Notes under the pieces: generated by a model
What the model saw: only the letters and a program-made list of their open reading frames with translations
Databases searched by the model: none
Told to the model about the DNA's origin: nothing
NCBI RefSeq assembly: GCF_035083965.1
Contig: NC_089724.1
Span: 4,078,001-4,142,000, forward strand
Direction: 5' to 3'
Source of the DNA: Branchiostoma lanceolatum
Taxonomy: Eukaryota > Chordata > Leptocardii > Amphioxiformes > Branchiostomatidae
DNA: 64,000 nucleotides
In this document: piece after piece, positions 34,543 through 46,572 of the stretch
Layout: each line of letters opens with the position of its first letter
Position numbering within the stretch: the first letter of the stretch is position 1
Translations under genes and position numbers: made by a program

Positions 34543-35143
34543 CCAATAAACGATCATAAGGCACAGCGTGAACTAACCGACTGTCCAGACTATTTCACAT
34601 CGTTTATCTGTGAAGGAACAGAAGAAAAAGGGGGAAACTTTATCAAAACTTCTTGCCGCGACCTTCCACAGTCTTCACGAGTTCGATTTCCCGGCGCGGC
34701 GCCAGCTGTTTGTGATAAGGCACCGCATCTAAACGCTTTTGAATATCTTATAAGGTTTTGAAGAAAAAAACATGTTAAAGCAAATTTTGCGGCATTTTAT
34801 ACATCGGAATATGTTAATTTTAATTTCAAAGCCGATAGAATTTACATGACATCACCATTGTATTGGTAAAGATTAAGTAAACATTACATTGTTTTGCTGT
34901 CACACTATAAGTATGTCAAAGGTAAATAGACTATTACAAAGACAACTTTTAGGGTACGCAATTTCTTTTTATTTAGCGGTGAGTATGAGTGTTTCACATA
35001 TCAAAAATATGATCAATAGCATTTTTATACAATATAATGGTATTCTTAAGTAGTTTTTAGCTGTTTAATGCTGTAAATAATGCCTTTTGGAGTGAAAATA
35101 ACTTTGAAAACCAACCTCGAATGTTAGAGTGGTACACTCCATC
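34543..35143. promoter_or_regulatory. Probable shared promoter region of choline kinase (-) and PEX16 (+)
   Basis: The two genes are head to head. A minus-strand exon end with a consensus donor (TTGG, then GTGAGT) lies at 34543, and the PEX16 start codon is at 35144. A GC-rich block with GGCGCGGCGCC near 34695 lies between. No transcription start was mapped, so this is inference from gene layout and base composition. Confidence 0.45.
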
Positions 35144-38100
35144 ATGGCCGCCGAGCGGGAAGGGAATTTTTTGCTCGGCCTTCCGAGTAAACTTTCCCCC
35201 GACGTGGCCAAAGAAAAGCTCCTAGAGCTGTTCGAGCGGTACAGAAAGTTCGTCAGCAGCAACCCTGACGTCACGAGCCAGCTGGAGTCGTCGTTCCGCG
35301 TCGTCTCCTACTTCATCGCAGGTGGGAAAGTTTGGCGTTGTTTTCCACGGCTCGGTGCACCTGCGTTTGCAGTTTGGTTTCGATTTTGTTTACCCTGACT
35401 GAAACCGTCCGTTTAGCACAATATATACGTAAATAAATCTCGATCTAAACTGTTTTACGATCGCAAATATACAAATGTAACTGCCTCCTTTGTCAGTACT
35501 GGCAACCAGTACGGAAGTGGTCGTCAGAACAGGAGCTCCAGTACTGAGACTTTCTCAGTACTGGACTTCCTGTACTGGGTAGCTTCAGTACTGGGAACCC
35601 TCCTGTCAGGACTGGAAAACGAGTGCTTCATGGCTTAGTCAACCTTGGTATATAATAGTAAACTTAGAACTTTCACAGTAGACTAGATAACTTTTTAGAT
35701 TCCCATGTATTTCCATGTAACCTTGTTTGTCTGCAATTAGCCTTCGGGCATGAACTTGCAATAAAGTTATTATCATTATTATTTAAATGTACAGACAACT
35801 ATTAACTATATATAAAATCCAAAACTGTGCAGTCGGTCCAAACAATGGATCATCCTTGCCAGTACTAATAGAACGTGAGTACAGGACGCCCAGTTCCGAA
35901 ATAATTTGAGGTCTCGGCTTCCAGTACTGAAGAGTCACTATTTACTGGTAAATCCAGTACGGAACCCGTTACATCCGTAAATCGGCACTCGGTTATCCAG
36001 TGCTGAATGACCACCGCACTGGGTAACCAGTACCGAATGACCGTTGACCTAGCCGGAACGCAAATCCGTACTGGAACCCGAGTGCCGAGAGGAGTTCAGC
36101 TCTGGAACCCGAGTACCGAAACAAATTCAGTTCTGGACGTCCAGTGCTGACGAAGCTTCGGTACTGGAATAAAGCCGTTCCGTACTGGAATTCTTGTACG
36201 GAACTTCCTTCCGTACTGGGGGCCGAGTATCGGCGGCATTTTCTCCACGGGTTCCGTACTGGGCGCCCAGTAAGGAGCCGGTTACATCTGTATATTTGCT
36301 TTACGATCCCATGAGATATGTACATGTTCTTAGAATAAAGAAAGTTCGGTATGCTGGTGTACAGTCGAGTGCCACTTGAAGTTGTTGTGCCTAACATCAC
36401 TGTAAGCACCCTGTATCCAGCAAGCAGTCAGCAGCTCAGGATTTGACTTCTTGTTTTACTTTTTTCAGGACGGTTCCAAAACTCCTCTGAGTTAGCTGAA
36501 CTGGGTGAGTGAAACGGATTGTGTATGTATCTATGAGAAGCATAACATTCTTGGGAAAAGCGAGAAGATGTAGCAAAATGAACTGAAGAGCCTACTTGTA
36601 CTTAGGAATCGTACACATGTACCGTGTGATCATGTAGTCTAATTTAGTAATCATGCATAATATATTGGACCTCCTCCCCCTACTTTGCCCCTCGCAGGGT
36701 CATCTGGGGGCAAAAAAGATGATGATGATGATGATGAATTATGATATATAATATCTTATGAGTTTCGGTATTGTCTGAGGAATTTATTCACAATTCATAT
36801 TCTAAGTTTATGAAGACATTGATTAAAGTGTGGGGTCTCACCAGCATGTACCCCTGGACAGAGCAGTTTGGACATGCAGTGTGAAGACTAGCCGACTACT
36901 GCCCACTCGTGTCAGGGACCCCAGAAGCAGCATATACCCTGGTTCAAATCCTGGAAAGGTATCCTTGTTGGAGCTGCACCGTCTTTTGGAAGAGACATAA
37001 AATGGGTTGGTCCTGCTTCGAGGAGGTACCTCAAGCACGTTACAACAGCCTCATCATTACTCAGATGGGTACCTGCTGACTGTAATAATACAACACAGTG
37101 AATATAATAATATTACATGTTCATAAATGTTATATGACTATAGTATTTTTTTCGCTCTCCTTCCCAGTGTACTCTGCCTCTAACCTGATTGTACTGTTGA
37201 ATGATGGGATACTGCGGAAGGCTGCCAAGCTCAGGACCGCCGTGGTGAGTGACATCAAAACTGTGGCAGGCGACTTTCTAGGAAAAAATTGCAAGTGTGT
37301 GGATGTTGTAGAGGTTGGGGGTTCCCCTGATGACAGTGTAGAGTTTAGAGAAATTTAAGTTAAAATGGGGCACTCTAAGGCTTCCAGAGGGGCAAAATTA
37401 CTGTCAGAGAGGTCACAATTTGAAGACTGTGGCCACATGTGACCTAGTACTAGTAGCATCCCTGGAAAATCAGAAATTTATGCTTGTCAGAGGCTCTGCT
37501 CCCCAGAGTAAGGGCCCCCAGACGTAATGATGATTAATGTACGTATGTATTAAGGAATGAGACCTATTTTAACTTGTCTTCCATAGTCTCTGTCGCAGAA
37601 GCGCATCATGACGTTACTGACAGTGCTGGAGTATGTCGAGGTGTTTGCTGAGATCGGTGCGGCTAGACTGTGGGGAGAGTTGGGCAGGTGGATCGTCATA
37701 GCAGCCATTCAGCTCGCCAAGTAAGTCTAATAGTGGAGGTTGTTACCACCAAGTACAGTAGGCAGGGGTTCATCTAGATCGGGAAAGAGGGGCGCTGCAC
37801 CCTCTTGTTTCAGCCCAGCACCCCCTTGGCGAATTCAGATTTTAGCTTAATATCCAGCATACAGCCTTCACTCAGCAATCGATTCTCCCATAGCTCCTTC
37901 GCCTGTGTGTGCTCCCTTTTATTCGATTTTTCTAGAAAAAACCCTGGTAGGGGCATCTTCATTAGATAGCATTAGACAATGGTTACCGTTAGATGTGCAA
38001 AGGTTAGGTGTAACAAGTCGTCAGTAATATAACCACCTGCTGCCATGCCGTGTGCCTGCGAAATTGGTGTGTTACGCCAAAGGGTGGTTATACCGGCTAT

Positions 38101-41100
38101 GAAATGAAATGAAATTCAGATATATTATACAGATGCTGATAACATTCATCAGAGCCTTGATTCTCCTCCTTCACTCAACTGAATCTTAGAGTTGTTCATG
38201 TCTAACTAACTCTAAGACTTGTACTAGTAGTTATGTTATTATGTACTTCCTCCCCAGGGTAGCCCTGCGAGCGCTGCTCCTGTTTAAGTACCAGTCCGGG
38301 ATCGTGCGCACCCCTCCCATCACTCCCCTGGACAGGGACGCAGACCTGCCGGATGCCTTCCTCAAGAGCTGCAAGGACAAGGTGGGTATTAACATTAACG
38401 TTTAGCACGCTGAAGTAATCATTATGCTACCAATTCTCCATTGGTTATGGGGATAGGCAGCAGGGAGAAGGTTAATGTGATAGAACTAAATCTTATATCA
38501 CTCAATTTCACTCAGTGTCTCAATTTCTTGATGAGTTCTATATATCTCTGAGTTTATAAGTTCTTTTTTAGGAGATGTATGTAAAATTACAGGACATTTC
38601 TTCATTGCACAGTTGTATGTCTCAGACATTCCAGCAATTTTTTTTCTGACATTTTCATGGAATTTTCTGATTTTTGGTGGTTGGTAATCCTAGGTCTGGG
38701 AAAGAACTGATGAGACTTTGGGAAATATTCCTGCTTTTCTAGTTCATGTATACAAGTAACAGTATGTATTTCTGTACAATCTAGTCACATTTACCATATG
38801 TTTTTCACCTGAACTTTGCCAACGTTTAAAAGCAACTGCAGCTTCACCCTTTTTCATCTGACTTTCTAATAAAATGTCCAACCTGATAAATATCGTCTAG
38901 CTTCTCATACCAATATTCATCATTCCGACTTTCCTTTGAGTTTGCCACTGTTGATGTTTCAGTATACATGTATACACGTACCTTCCATAGCAATCCAGGC
39001 ACATTAAACATAGGTTCTTCACCAAAAGTTTGCCAATTCTTCATGTTTCTTCAGAGATCAAAGTCAGCGGAAGCTCTGGAGATGGAGGATCTGGACCAGG
39101 TGTTTGTGCAGAAGGCTGAGGAGCAGGGCAGGTCACCTCAGGTCACGTTCATGGGCACACGCTCCGGCAGGACGGTCAGGAGTCTCACCGCAAGTAAGTA
39201 CACAGGAACTGGATAATGGATGGATGGGTGGATGGGTGGATGGATGGGTTTATAGATTGAAGGATGGATGGATGGATGGATGGATGGATGGATGGATGGA
39301 TGGATGGATGGATGGATGGATGGATGGATGGATGGATGGATGGATGGATGGACGGATGGATGGACGGACGGATGGATGGATGGATGGATGGATAAAGGAT
39401 GGGTGGGTGGATGGATAAAGGATGGATAGATGGATGGATGGATGAAAGAAGAATATATGAATGAATGAATGAATGAATGAATGAATGAATGAATGAATGA
39501 ATGAATGAAAATTTTTTTTGCTTTAAGTGGTAATCTGCCTTAAAGCATAACAGCCTTTAGTCAGCGTAAGACTGGCCTGTACAGTTTGATCCACCCACTA
39601 GGCACTGGGAAGGACACCTCCTGTTTTCGAAAGTGTGGTGGGTTCTTTAATGTGCTAGAGATTTTTGTTGCCTAGAATCACTCAAGTTTCCACCTCTTTG
39701 CCCCTCACAGCTCCTCCCCTCTCCCTGAGAGACTGGAGGCTCCCCGGAACAAAGACAGACGCACCCACGGGCAAGACAAAGACCGTCTCCTCCCTGGAGC
39801 TGCAGAACCTGCCCCCCACCCCCCTGGGGGGACACCGGCTGGCAGGGGAGGCGCTGCACGTGTTCCGCCCCCTGGTGTACCTGTCTTCCCTCGCCGTGTG
39901 CGGGCGGTCGTCGTGGAAACCCTGGCTGTTGTCCTTCCTGACAGACGTCTCTAGGTAAACAATCTGAGTTTGTCTGTACGTTTTTCTTATGTTTGTGAAA
40001 ATTGATAAAAAGAATGATTTGTAAAAGAAAACAATCTGAGTTTGTCCTTAGCTTGACGTCATGGTCAAACCTGCCCAAGAAGACCACTCAGGACCGATGA
40101 GCACATGTGGTCACTATAGACAGGTGGTCACTTATAGACAGGAATCTTAATGCTTGTGTCAACGGGGAAAATTTTATAAGCACCCACCAACAAATGGCCA
40201 CATTGGCCAGGTTTGACTGTATTATGTTTTCAAACTAGATTATGTTTTTCCAACGTTTGTTGCATTTTGAACAGGATATCTGACTTTGTGTGCATTACGC
40301 TACCTCAGTCTTGATCTGTAGATAAATTGTATAAAAAAGGTCATTCTTAACACTCAGACACAGAAATGTAGAACTTTGAATTATGTTGATGAAGGTTACA
40401 CATCCAGGTAATAAGATACGCCAAAAATAATTACTCAAGCAACTGGATAAGATTTTGAAACGCTGACTGCTTCAACCACTGACTGTTTCAAAATCTTATC
40501 CAGCCGCGTGCCTGCGAAGCTGGTGTGTTACGCCTGATGGCGGTTATACCGGCTATATAGATACAGATACAGTTGCTTGAGTAATTATTTTTGGCGTAAC
40601 TTTGAATTATGTTTTGCTCCCGTCGCCCAGCCTGGCCCTGATGGGAGACACCAAGGACCTGAACCTGCTGGAGAAAGCTGAGCTGAAGAGGCGGTCCCTC
40701 ATGCTTCTCTTTTACATCCTCCGGTCACCCTTCTACGACAAATATGCACAGTAAGTCAAACTTTGTAAAGATTTTATACGCTAATTCCTTACACAAAGTA
40801 AAGCACTTATCGCTCGTTCTCATTTAAATGTACACATTTTGTAATCTCCGTTACCGAATGAAATAAGACGTTTCTGGCATTAGGATATGCCACATATAAG
40901 ATGTCAAACTGTAGTTTTTATGACGACTTAAAATTTTTCTAGCTTTTAAAAATGGCAATTTGGTACCTTATATGTGGCATATCTTAAAGTCAGAAACATC
41001 TTACTTCTAACGGTAACGGAGATTACAAAATGTGTACATAATGAGAATGAGCGTTATACGAACAAGGTTTCAGCCAGTCCTCTGGTCGTTCTCCTCTTGT

Positions 41101-41769
41101 CTCAGTGTGATGTCAGCAACGGGCCAGAGACGCACGTCTCTGTTGAGGGACGGTTGATGGTCCCTAATGTAGATTGCCTCTTTTACTCAAGTCAAACACG
41201 TTAAAGATTCTATGCGCTAATTTCTTACACAAAATAAAGCACTTACGAACAAGCTTTTGACCAGTCCTCAGGTATAGGACCCGCAGTTGGTATCACTATC
41301 AGTGGCCATCAACCAAGACGGAGGCACATGGCAGTTGCTGGTTATGTTATACCAAAGGACTTGCCACACCTAAACCCAGTAAACTTCTCTGTAATTGTCC
41401 GTATTTGTTCTTAAAATTCCTATACCAAAAAGAAGATTTTTTTGCTGTATTTCTGCAGGGCTAAGATCATCCTTTTCCTGAGACTCCTGGCCAGCACAGT
41501 GCCTGGGGTGGGACTCATTATTGGTGAGTTTTAACTCCTTCTTTCTTTACTTTTATCAGCATGTGTTTCATAGAGTAAGTTTGCATTCTACTAGAATTCG
41601 AGGAAGAGTGGCCAAGTCCAATACAGACATCCTGTTTGAATAAATGTTATTGATTGATTGATTGATTAATTGATTGATTGATTCTTATCCTATTTCTTCC
41701 ACTCCAGAGCCGCTGATCGGTTACCTTCCCAACTGGCAGAGGACATATTTCTACAACTGGGGAACGTAA
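35144..41769 (+). CDS. PEX16: Peroxisomal membrane protein PEX16, complete
   Basis: Peroxin of the ER/peroxisome membrane that recruits PEX3 and membrane proteins during peroxisome formation. Ten exons: 35144-35321, 36469-36504, 37168-37244, 37587-37720, 38258-38381, 39055-39193, 39711-39954, 40631-40750, 41459-41523, 41708-41769. All junctions agree in phase, giving 392 residues, somewhat longer than the roughly 340 of vertebrate PEX16. Diagnostic stretches are [20 protein letters not shown] near the N-terminus, [78 protein letters not shown] and the C-terminal [13 protein letters not shown]. The 36-bp second exon is unusually small. The extra length comes mainly from exons 6 and 7, a hydrophilic loop. 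The ATG at 35144 (ATCATGGCCGCC) is the first in frame. A polyadenylation signal is at about 42891. Confidence 0.95.
35473..36291. mobile_element. About 820-bp element rich in CAGTACTGG words, in PEX16 intron 1
   Basis: The ends are inverted copies (left ATGTAACTGCCTCCTT, right reverse complement ATGTAACCGGCTCCTT, with GCAAATATACA outside both). Both halves carry well over a dozen variants of the near-palindrome CAGTACTGG / CCGTACTGG. The centre holds what looks like a LINE 3' end (TTCGGGCATGAACTTGC, then AATAAAG and ATT repeats near 35765). No transposase is present. Confidence 0.75.
37763..37946 (-). mobile_element. CAGGGGTT element, copy B (184 bp)
   Basis: Same ends as copy A. The flanking duplication is GTAGG (37758-37762, 37947-37951). 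It lies in a PEX16 intron. Confidence 0.88.
37985..38105 (+). repeat. Short dispersed repeat, copy 2 of the family at 5040
   Basis: Contains GTGCCTGCGAA, GTGTGTTACGCC and GGTTATACCGGCTAT. Confidence 0.7.
39209..39508. repeat. (GGAT)n and (GAAT)n microsatellites
   Basis: GGAT units run from about 39209 to 39440, then GAAT units to about 39507. They start shortly after the donor of PEX16 exon 39055-39193. Confidence 0.97.
40417..40598. mobile_element. MITE split by a nested SINE-like insertion
   Basis: The outer arms TACGCCAAAAATAATTACTC (left) and the inverted copy at the right bracket the whole. An inner hairpin CTGGATAAGATTTTGAAAC is followed at 40504-40572 by a copy of the short dispersed repeat found at 5040 and 37985, which separates the arm from its inner part. 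Confidence 0.7.
40775..41275. repeat. Fragments of the MITE family seen at 26673
   Basis: Two fragments carry CGCTAATTxCTTACACAAA and AAAGCACTTA words, at about 40780 and 41217. Between them is an inverted pair with TATGTGGCATATC at about 40888 and 40970. The whole fills a PEX16 intron. Confidence 0.55.
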
Positions 41770-43421
41770 AAGACTTCATATCAAAATGGCATCCTGTTAA
41801 AATACCTACATTCTCAACTTGTGACCAGATAGGTAGATAAGTTTCGGATATCATTCACTATGATGTCTCTATCTCTGTCACAATATGTATGGCTTTAATG
41901 CAGGGCTGTCTCCAGGACCCAACCCTCCCTCCCGGGACGGAGATTTGCTTGTTGGTATGGAAAAATTCACCAATTTAAGAAATCTGAACTTCATGATATG
42001 AAATCGATGAAAATGTATTTCCATAATTTCAAAATGACAGATTAGATAATGAAATTAAGAGAAAAAATTATCAGCTTGTACAGTGTAGATCAGAAATTAC
42101 ATGACTTGTACATGATTATATGTACTGTATGATTTTTAAGTTTAAATTCATAGCTATTAGATAAATTGTGAAAACAATAATGATGATATTGGGTGATGAA
42201 ATGTTTAGAGGAAGCTGTATGATAAGGTAATGTAAAGAAAATGTTTAATCAGTCATTTTATGCAAATGTTAAGGTTGAAATGCTACCAAGTGATCATATT
42301 TTTTGGGGATCATGCCATTTATAAATTTATTCCAACTTTCCTGTATGACATGAAAGACAATTTACAGGCCAAGAACTGGTATAGACAATCCTTGCCTGCT
42401 GAATCTATATTGTCAAATGCAAGTCGTTTCTGAATTTTTTTCATTTAGACTACATTGTAGTCATTACAAAACCGGTGACTATGTTGGTCAAGATTGTCAT
42501 GCTGTGAAAATCAAGAATACAGGATTGATTTCTCGGATATTCTTTAATTTTGATGTGTATGATAGAAGTGGCACAAGTTTACATCAGAACAAGTCAACAT
42601 TTTTATTAAATCCAAACCATTGGACAAATGTAGAGATTTAGAAATGAAGAGATTTAGAAATGTATCTCAGCTGCATTACCGAATTCGAAATGTAAGATTT
42701 AGTTCGAATGTCATTATTCCATCCTGGATGTCGAACCTTCATAAATGTAACAGACCAAGCCTTCTGTTGTAATTATTTTAGGATGTCTACAAGGGACAAC
42801 ACAAGTCTTGTTTGTTTGCTTTTTTGTTTTACCGATGTGGTAAACATACATTAAAGGAGGAGGCTCTGTTACATTGTACCTTGTGTTTGAAATAAAAACT
42901 GTCTTCCATTTCTATTTCTAACTTTTCATGCTAGCTGAATTGGTAACATTAAGTTCAAAACGTTGCTGCATTTTTTTGGTCAAGTTACATTGCTGAAGAG
43001 TCCATTTTTGGTTTAGATTGTACTTGATAGTTAATCACAGGTGACTTAAGATATAAAAGGGACGTTATAAAAAGCTACCAGTTCAGGAGAGATTGTGCAA
43101 GCATTGTACAAGGAATGCAGGGGAAGATAAAATACATTTCATTTGTAAATGCCCTCATTATGAAGATTAAAAACAAAACGCCCCGAGTTTTCATCGGCTA
43201 GAAGACCTCCGGAAATCCACATTTCTAGTAAAATCACAAAACCCACTTCAGGGATTTTCCATTAACCCCTGCCTTCAAAGATGAAGTCAAGCCTCCCAGT
43301 AATGTATGTAGAAACAACAGATAGATTTATGAAATAGACATTTGTTCCCCTTTTATCTTATTATATCTATATGTACCCTTGTAATTTGCAAATAAAGAAG
43401 TTGGATTGAATTATGTTTAAG
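41770..43421 (+). other. PEX16 3' UTR and intergenic
   Basis: Holds the second copy of the 4055-4280 repeat (41900-42055), a likely PEX16 polyadenylation signal AATAAA near 42891, and a LINE-like 3' tail (GTAATTTGCAAATAAAG) at 43381-43400. No further exon is seen. Confidence 0.55.
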
Positions 43422-45879
43422 TTACACAATGGTGCCAGGCAGGAGAAAGTTGGGTCCGGGGATCTCGTTCCCAGTATGACGGCAGAATTCCGTGATGTAC
43501 TCTCGTTCCCACTGCCCCACCCAGCGAGGTGAAACGTCGGGAGTCCACGTGTCCTCGGGCGTCCTCTTCCTGTAAAGCGATAAACAGAATTGGTATATCA
43601 TACCTGGGTCGCAAAGACGTTCGATACGGGTGTTCCGGACCGGGTGATAACTTTGGGTTATCACACCGGCTTCCAAAGAATATTTAGAATGCATTTCGAG
43701 TGCGCCGCTATCGAAGATTCGAATACTGGGTTCGGTCGATGGAAAGCGCGACTGTTACAATCAAGGACATTACTATATAATGTCCTTGGCACAATAAAGG
43801 TCTTCATTTATTCATTCATTAAAAACATTCATTGTGTGGTGATAAGCTCACTTGCTAGACAGGACGGTTCCTGCTTGGCTGTCCTCAACCAACGCTTTCT
43901 CTATCCTGTCTGCGTCTAGCTTCCTCCGGGTCCTCTGGACTCCACTTCAAGCCAAGCTTCTGCATCAATAACAGGAGTGTCTTCTTCCTGTGGCTGACGA
44001 GGGCTGAGTAGTTGACGACGGCGTGGAAGAAATGCCCGGGCCGCTTCTTCTGCAGTACGGCGGCTTCCCGCATGGCGCCGACCCACCACGTGGTCAGGTG
44101 GAACAGGCCCGTGCGGCGATGGCGGATCGTCGAGAACTCGGGGTCGTCTCCGAAAGTTCGCATGAAGTCGCTGGATTCCAGATCCCACCTCCACAGGCCA
44201 GAGCGAACGGCAAAACGATAAGCCGCATAAAACGCGCAGTGCGGGAAGAATAGTCGCATGACCGATTCATGAACTTCCAGGCCGTTTCTGTACAGAAAGA
44301 CGGTCTTGGCGGCCGGGAAGGCGCGAGCCATCAGGTCAGCCAGGAGGATGACCTCAGGCTTGACCTTGTAGAAAATGACGTTACGATGACGTGGATCTGA
44401 CGTCACGAGGTTGTAGTTCAGCAGTGTGACGACGTTTTTCAAAAGCGCTTTGGTGGACTCTTCACTTGACAGAAGGGTAGAACAGCCGTGATGAACCAGT
44501 GCCTGCCGACGGCGAGAGGACAACTCGAGTCGGTGGTGAGCCATGGCTATGGCGGAGAACACCTCGGGCTCGCTGACTGCCTGCGCCGCCGAAGTGGCCT
44601 CGACAAATTGCGATACCAGAGTCGACCCACATCGTGCTGCGTTGAGTTGTGTTGAGTTGTGTTGAAAGAGAAGCAACAGATGTATTTGTTGATGAAGGTT
44701 AGACATCCAGGTAATAAGATACCACTGCACGAAATGGCCACGTATCCTGACGGATCCGACGTATCCGGAATCGGGCCTCATGGCGTTTCCGAGCGAATCC
44801 GGAAAAATCCCAGTTCACTACTCGGATACTGAAGTGCCCGCAGATCCGACCGATTCCGACGCCGTATTCTTCTGGATTCGTGATGCGCCTCGGATACCCG
44901 AAGATATTTGCGCGGATCCCTCGTTTTTTGATATTTGGAATGTTCGGATTGTTTGTATGTCGGTAGTTGCTTCGGATCCTGACGAATAAATACACACGGC
45001 ACGGCATGATCTCATTTCCTGACGAATCCAGCAGATCCGGAATTGCGCATCATAGCAGATACGGAACGTTTCCGATTGGATCCGATGCACCTCAGATCAG
45101 ACAATTCCGGCGCCGTATACGTCTGGATCCTTCATACGTTTCGGGTACAGATACGGAACGTTTCCGAGCAAATTCAGACAATTACCAGGTACACCTCAGA
45201 TCCGGCAATTCCGACGCCGTATACGTCTGGATCCGTGATGCGCGTCGGATACCTGAGGATATTTGCGCGGATCCTTCGTTTTTAGATATTTGTCAATATG
45301 GCAGAGATGGTCGGATTGTTTGTCGGTAGTTGCTTCGGATCCTGACCAACAAATACACACTGCACGGCACGCGGCATGATCTCAGATCCTGACGAATCCA
45401 ACAGATCCGGAATTGCGCATCATAGCAGATACGGAACGTTTCCGATTGGATCCGATGCACCTCAGATCCGACAATTCCCGCGCCGTATACGTCTGGATCC
45501 TTCATATGTTTCGGGTACAGATACGGAACGTTTCCGAGCAAATTCGGACAAATACCAGGAACACCTCAGATCCAGCAATTCTGATGCCGTATACGTCTGG
45601 ATACGTTTCGGGTACAGATACAATATCTGCTCGGATCTTTCATTTTTTTTATGTATTTGCCAATATGTTAGAAGTTCAGATTTGCCAATATGTTAGAAGT
45701 CATGAGCTGTCTCGGATCCTGACGTGTACGGAACACGGATTCGTGTCGGATATCCAAATTACCCACAAGACACTTCTGGGCGCGACAAACGTTAACGGTT
45801 TTCTTTCGGTTAACAGCACAGACAAGAACGGCGTTTCATCACCTTCTGTGCTTAACATGGCATCGCCAGAGTCTACCAT
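43422..45879 (-). CDS. Sulfotransferase-like P-loop protein (exon model partly uncertain)
   Basis: Model: exon 1 at 45774-45879 (ATG at 45879, 35 codons ending FVAPR), exon 2 at 44636 down to 43894, exon 3 at about 43569 down to the stop at 43422. The exon 1/2 junction is phase 1 on both sides and reads FVAPR-TRCGSTLVSQ, a sulfotransferase-type 5'-phosphosulfate loop. Next come SEPEVFSA and a second block near AKTVFLYRNGLEVHESVMRL, where the family's 3'-phosphate-binding residues are expected. Substrate unknown; membrane anchoring is not evident. The last junction is the weak point: the likely C-terminus (PEDTWTPDVSPRW...GPNFLLPGTIV) is in a different frame from the one reached with the best acceptor at 43569, so a non-consensus acceptor at 43565, a frameshift, or a missed small exon is needed. 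Intron 1 contains an ATCCG-rich repeat, and exon 1 lies inside an inverted duplication. Confidence 0.65.
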
Positions 45880-46019
45880 GGTCGACAAGTGATTTTTGAG
45901 TGGCTTGAGAGTCGAAGGGAATTCGGTGTAAACTTAAACGCACGGAATTGCGACGTTGTCTTCTTCGTGCATGCAATATTCGTCGCCCCCCTCCCCCCTT
46001 TTAAACGCTGGTAGGGAGT
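44723..46019 (-). repeat. Left arm of a 4.6-kb inverted duplication (promoter, exon 1 and ATCCG-rich intron)
   Basis: Starts CACTGCACGAAATGGCC and matches the reverse complement of 48225-49283 over essentially its whole length. The part 44723-45700 consists of many GGATCC, TATCCG and CGGATC words and includes a roughly 370-bp internal direct duplication (about 45010-45300 and 45380-45600). The inner part contains exon 1 of the sulfotransferase-like gene and a C-rich promoter-like block (about 45985-46010). Immediately upstream (44690-44722) is a repeat word, GAAGGTTAGACATCCAGG, also seen at 40390. Confidence 0.88.
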
Positions 46020-46503
46020 TGATTCATCATATAGAGGGACTGCCCTTTGGTAAGTACAAATTGAAAAATTCCCGTTTCTAACTAGTTTTGACGTCAGTTA
46101 TCCTCTTATTGTGGCTTGACATATCATCGCATTCGCATGACCATAAGAATTCTCCAGCCGACCTGCCCTTTTACGGCGTTAGGATCTAGGAAATTTAAAA
46201 TTTCAATTTGTTAATTCTTGCCAATGGTCAGCAGACATGTGTGTCTGGTTAACGTTTCAGATACAAAATAGCAAGCAGTGGAGGGAAAGATAATTAAAGA
46301 TATGGAAGGGAAGAAAATGTCATAAGTATTTGTCCCACAAAGATCCCACAGTTTGTGGATAGTGAACTAGAACTTATAAGGAGGCAGTAGTGTGCCTCAG
46401 TGATTATTTCATTCAGTTATAGCTGTGCATGTTTGATCAATATCATATTCAAGTTATAGATGTAAGTTTTACGTAGTCAATTCAATGATGCCCAGATTCA
46501 TTT
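46020..46503 (+). repeat. Direct repeat S1, copy of 49284-49778
   Basis: About 485 bp at roughly 90 percent identity. Both copies keep a consensus donor (CCCTTTG, then GTAAGTAC) at 46049/49315, which suggests that an exon of a + strand gene ended here. Upstream of it, 45971-46049 is open (MQYSSPPSPLLNAG...), but its phase does not fit the next exon at 46573, so this may be 5' UTR. Confidence 0.85.
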
Positions 46504-46572
46504 TTTTTACACATGCGAGTATGTGATATGTTTAATATTTGTCATTGTTTCCATTTATATATATATATCCAG

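Noticed and set aside
35129..35143. Upstream GTG start for PEX16
   Set aside because: The ATG at 35144 lies in a good start context and gives the family's usual N-terminus.
44637..44781. 5' extension of the sulfotransferase exon frame upstream of 44636
   Set aside because: The extension runs through an acceptor into the inverted-repeat arm and loses any protein-like character.
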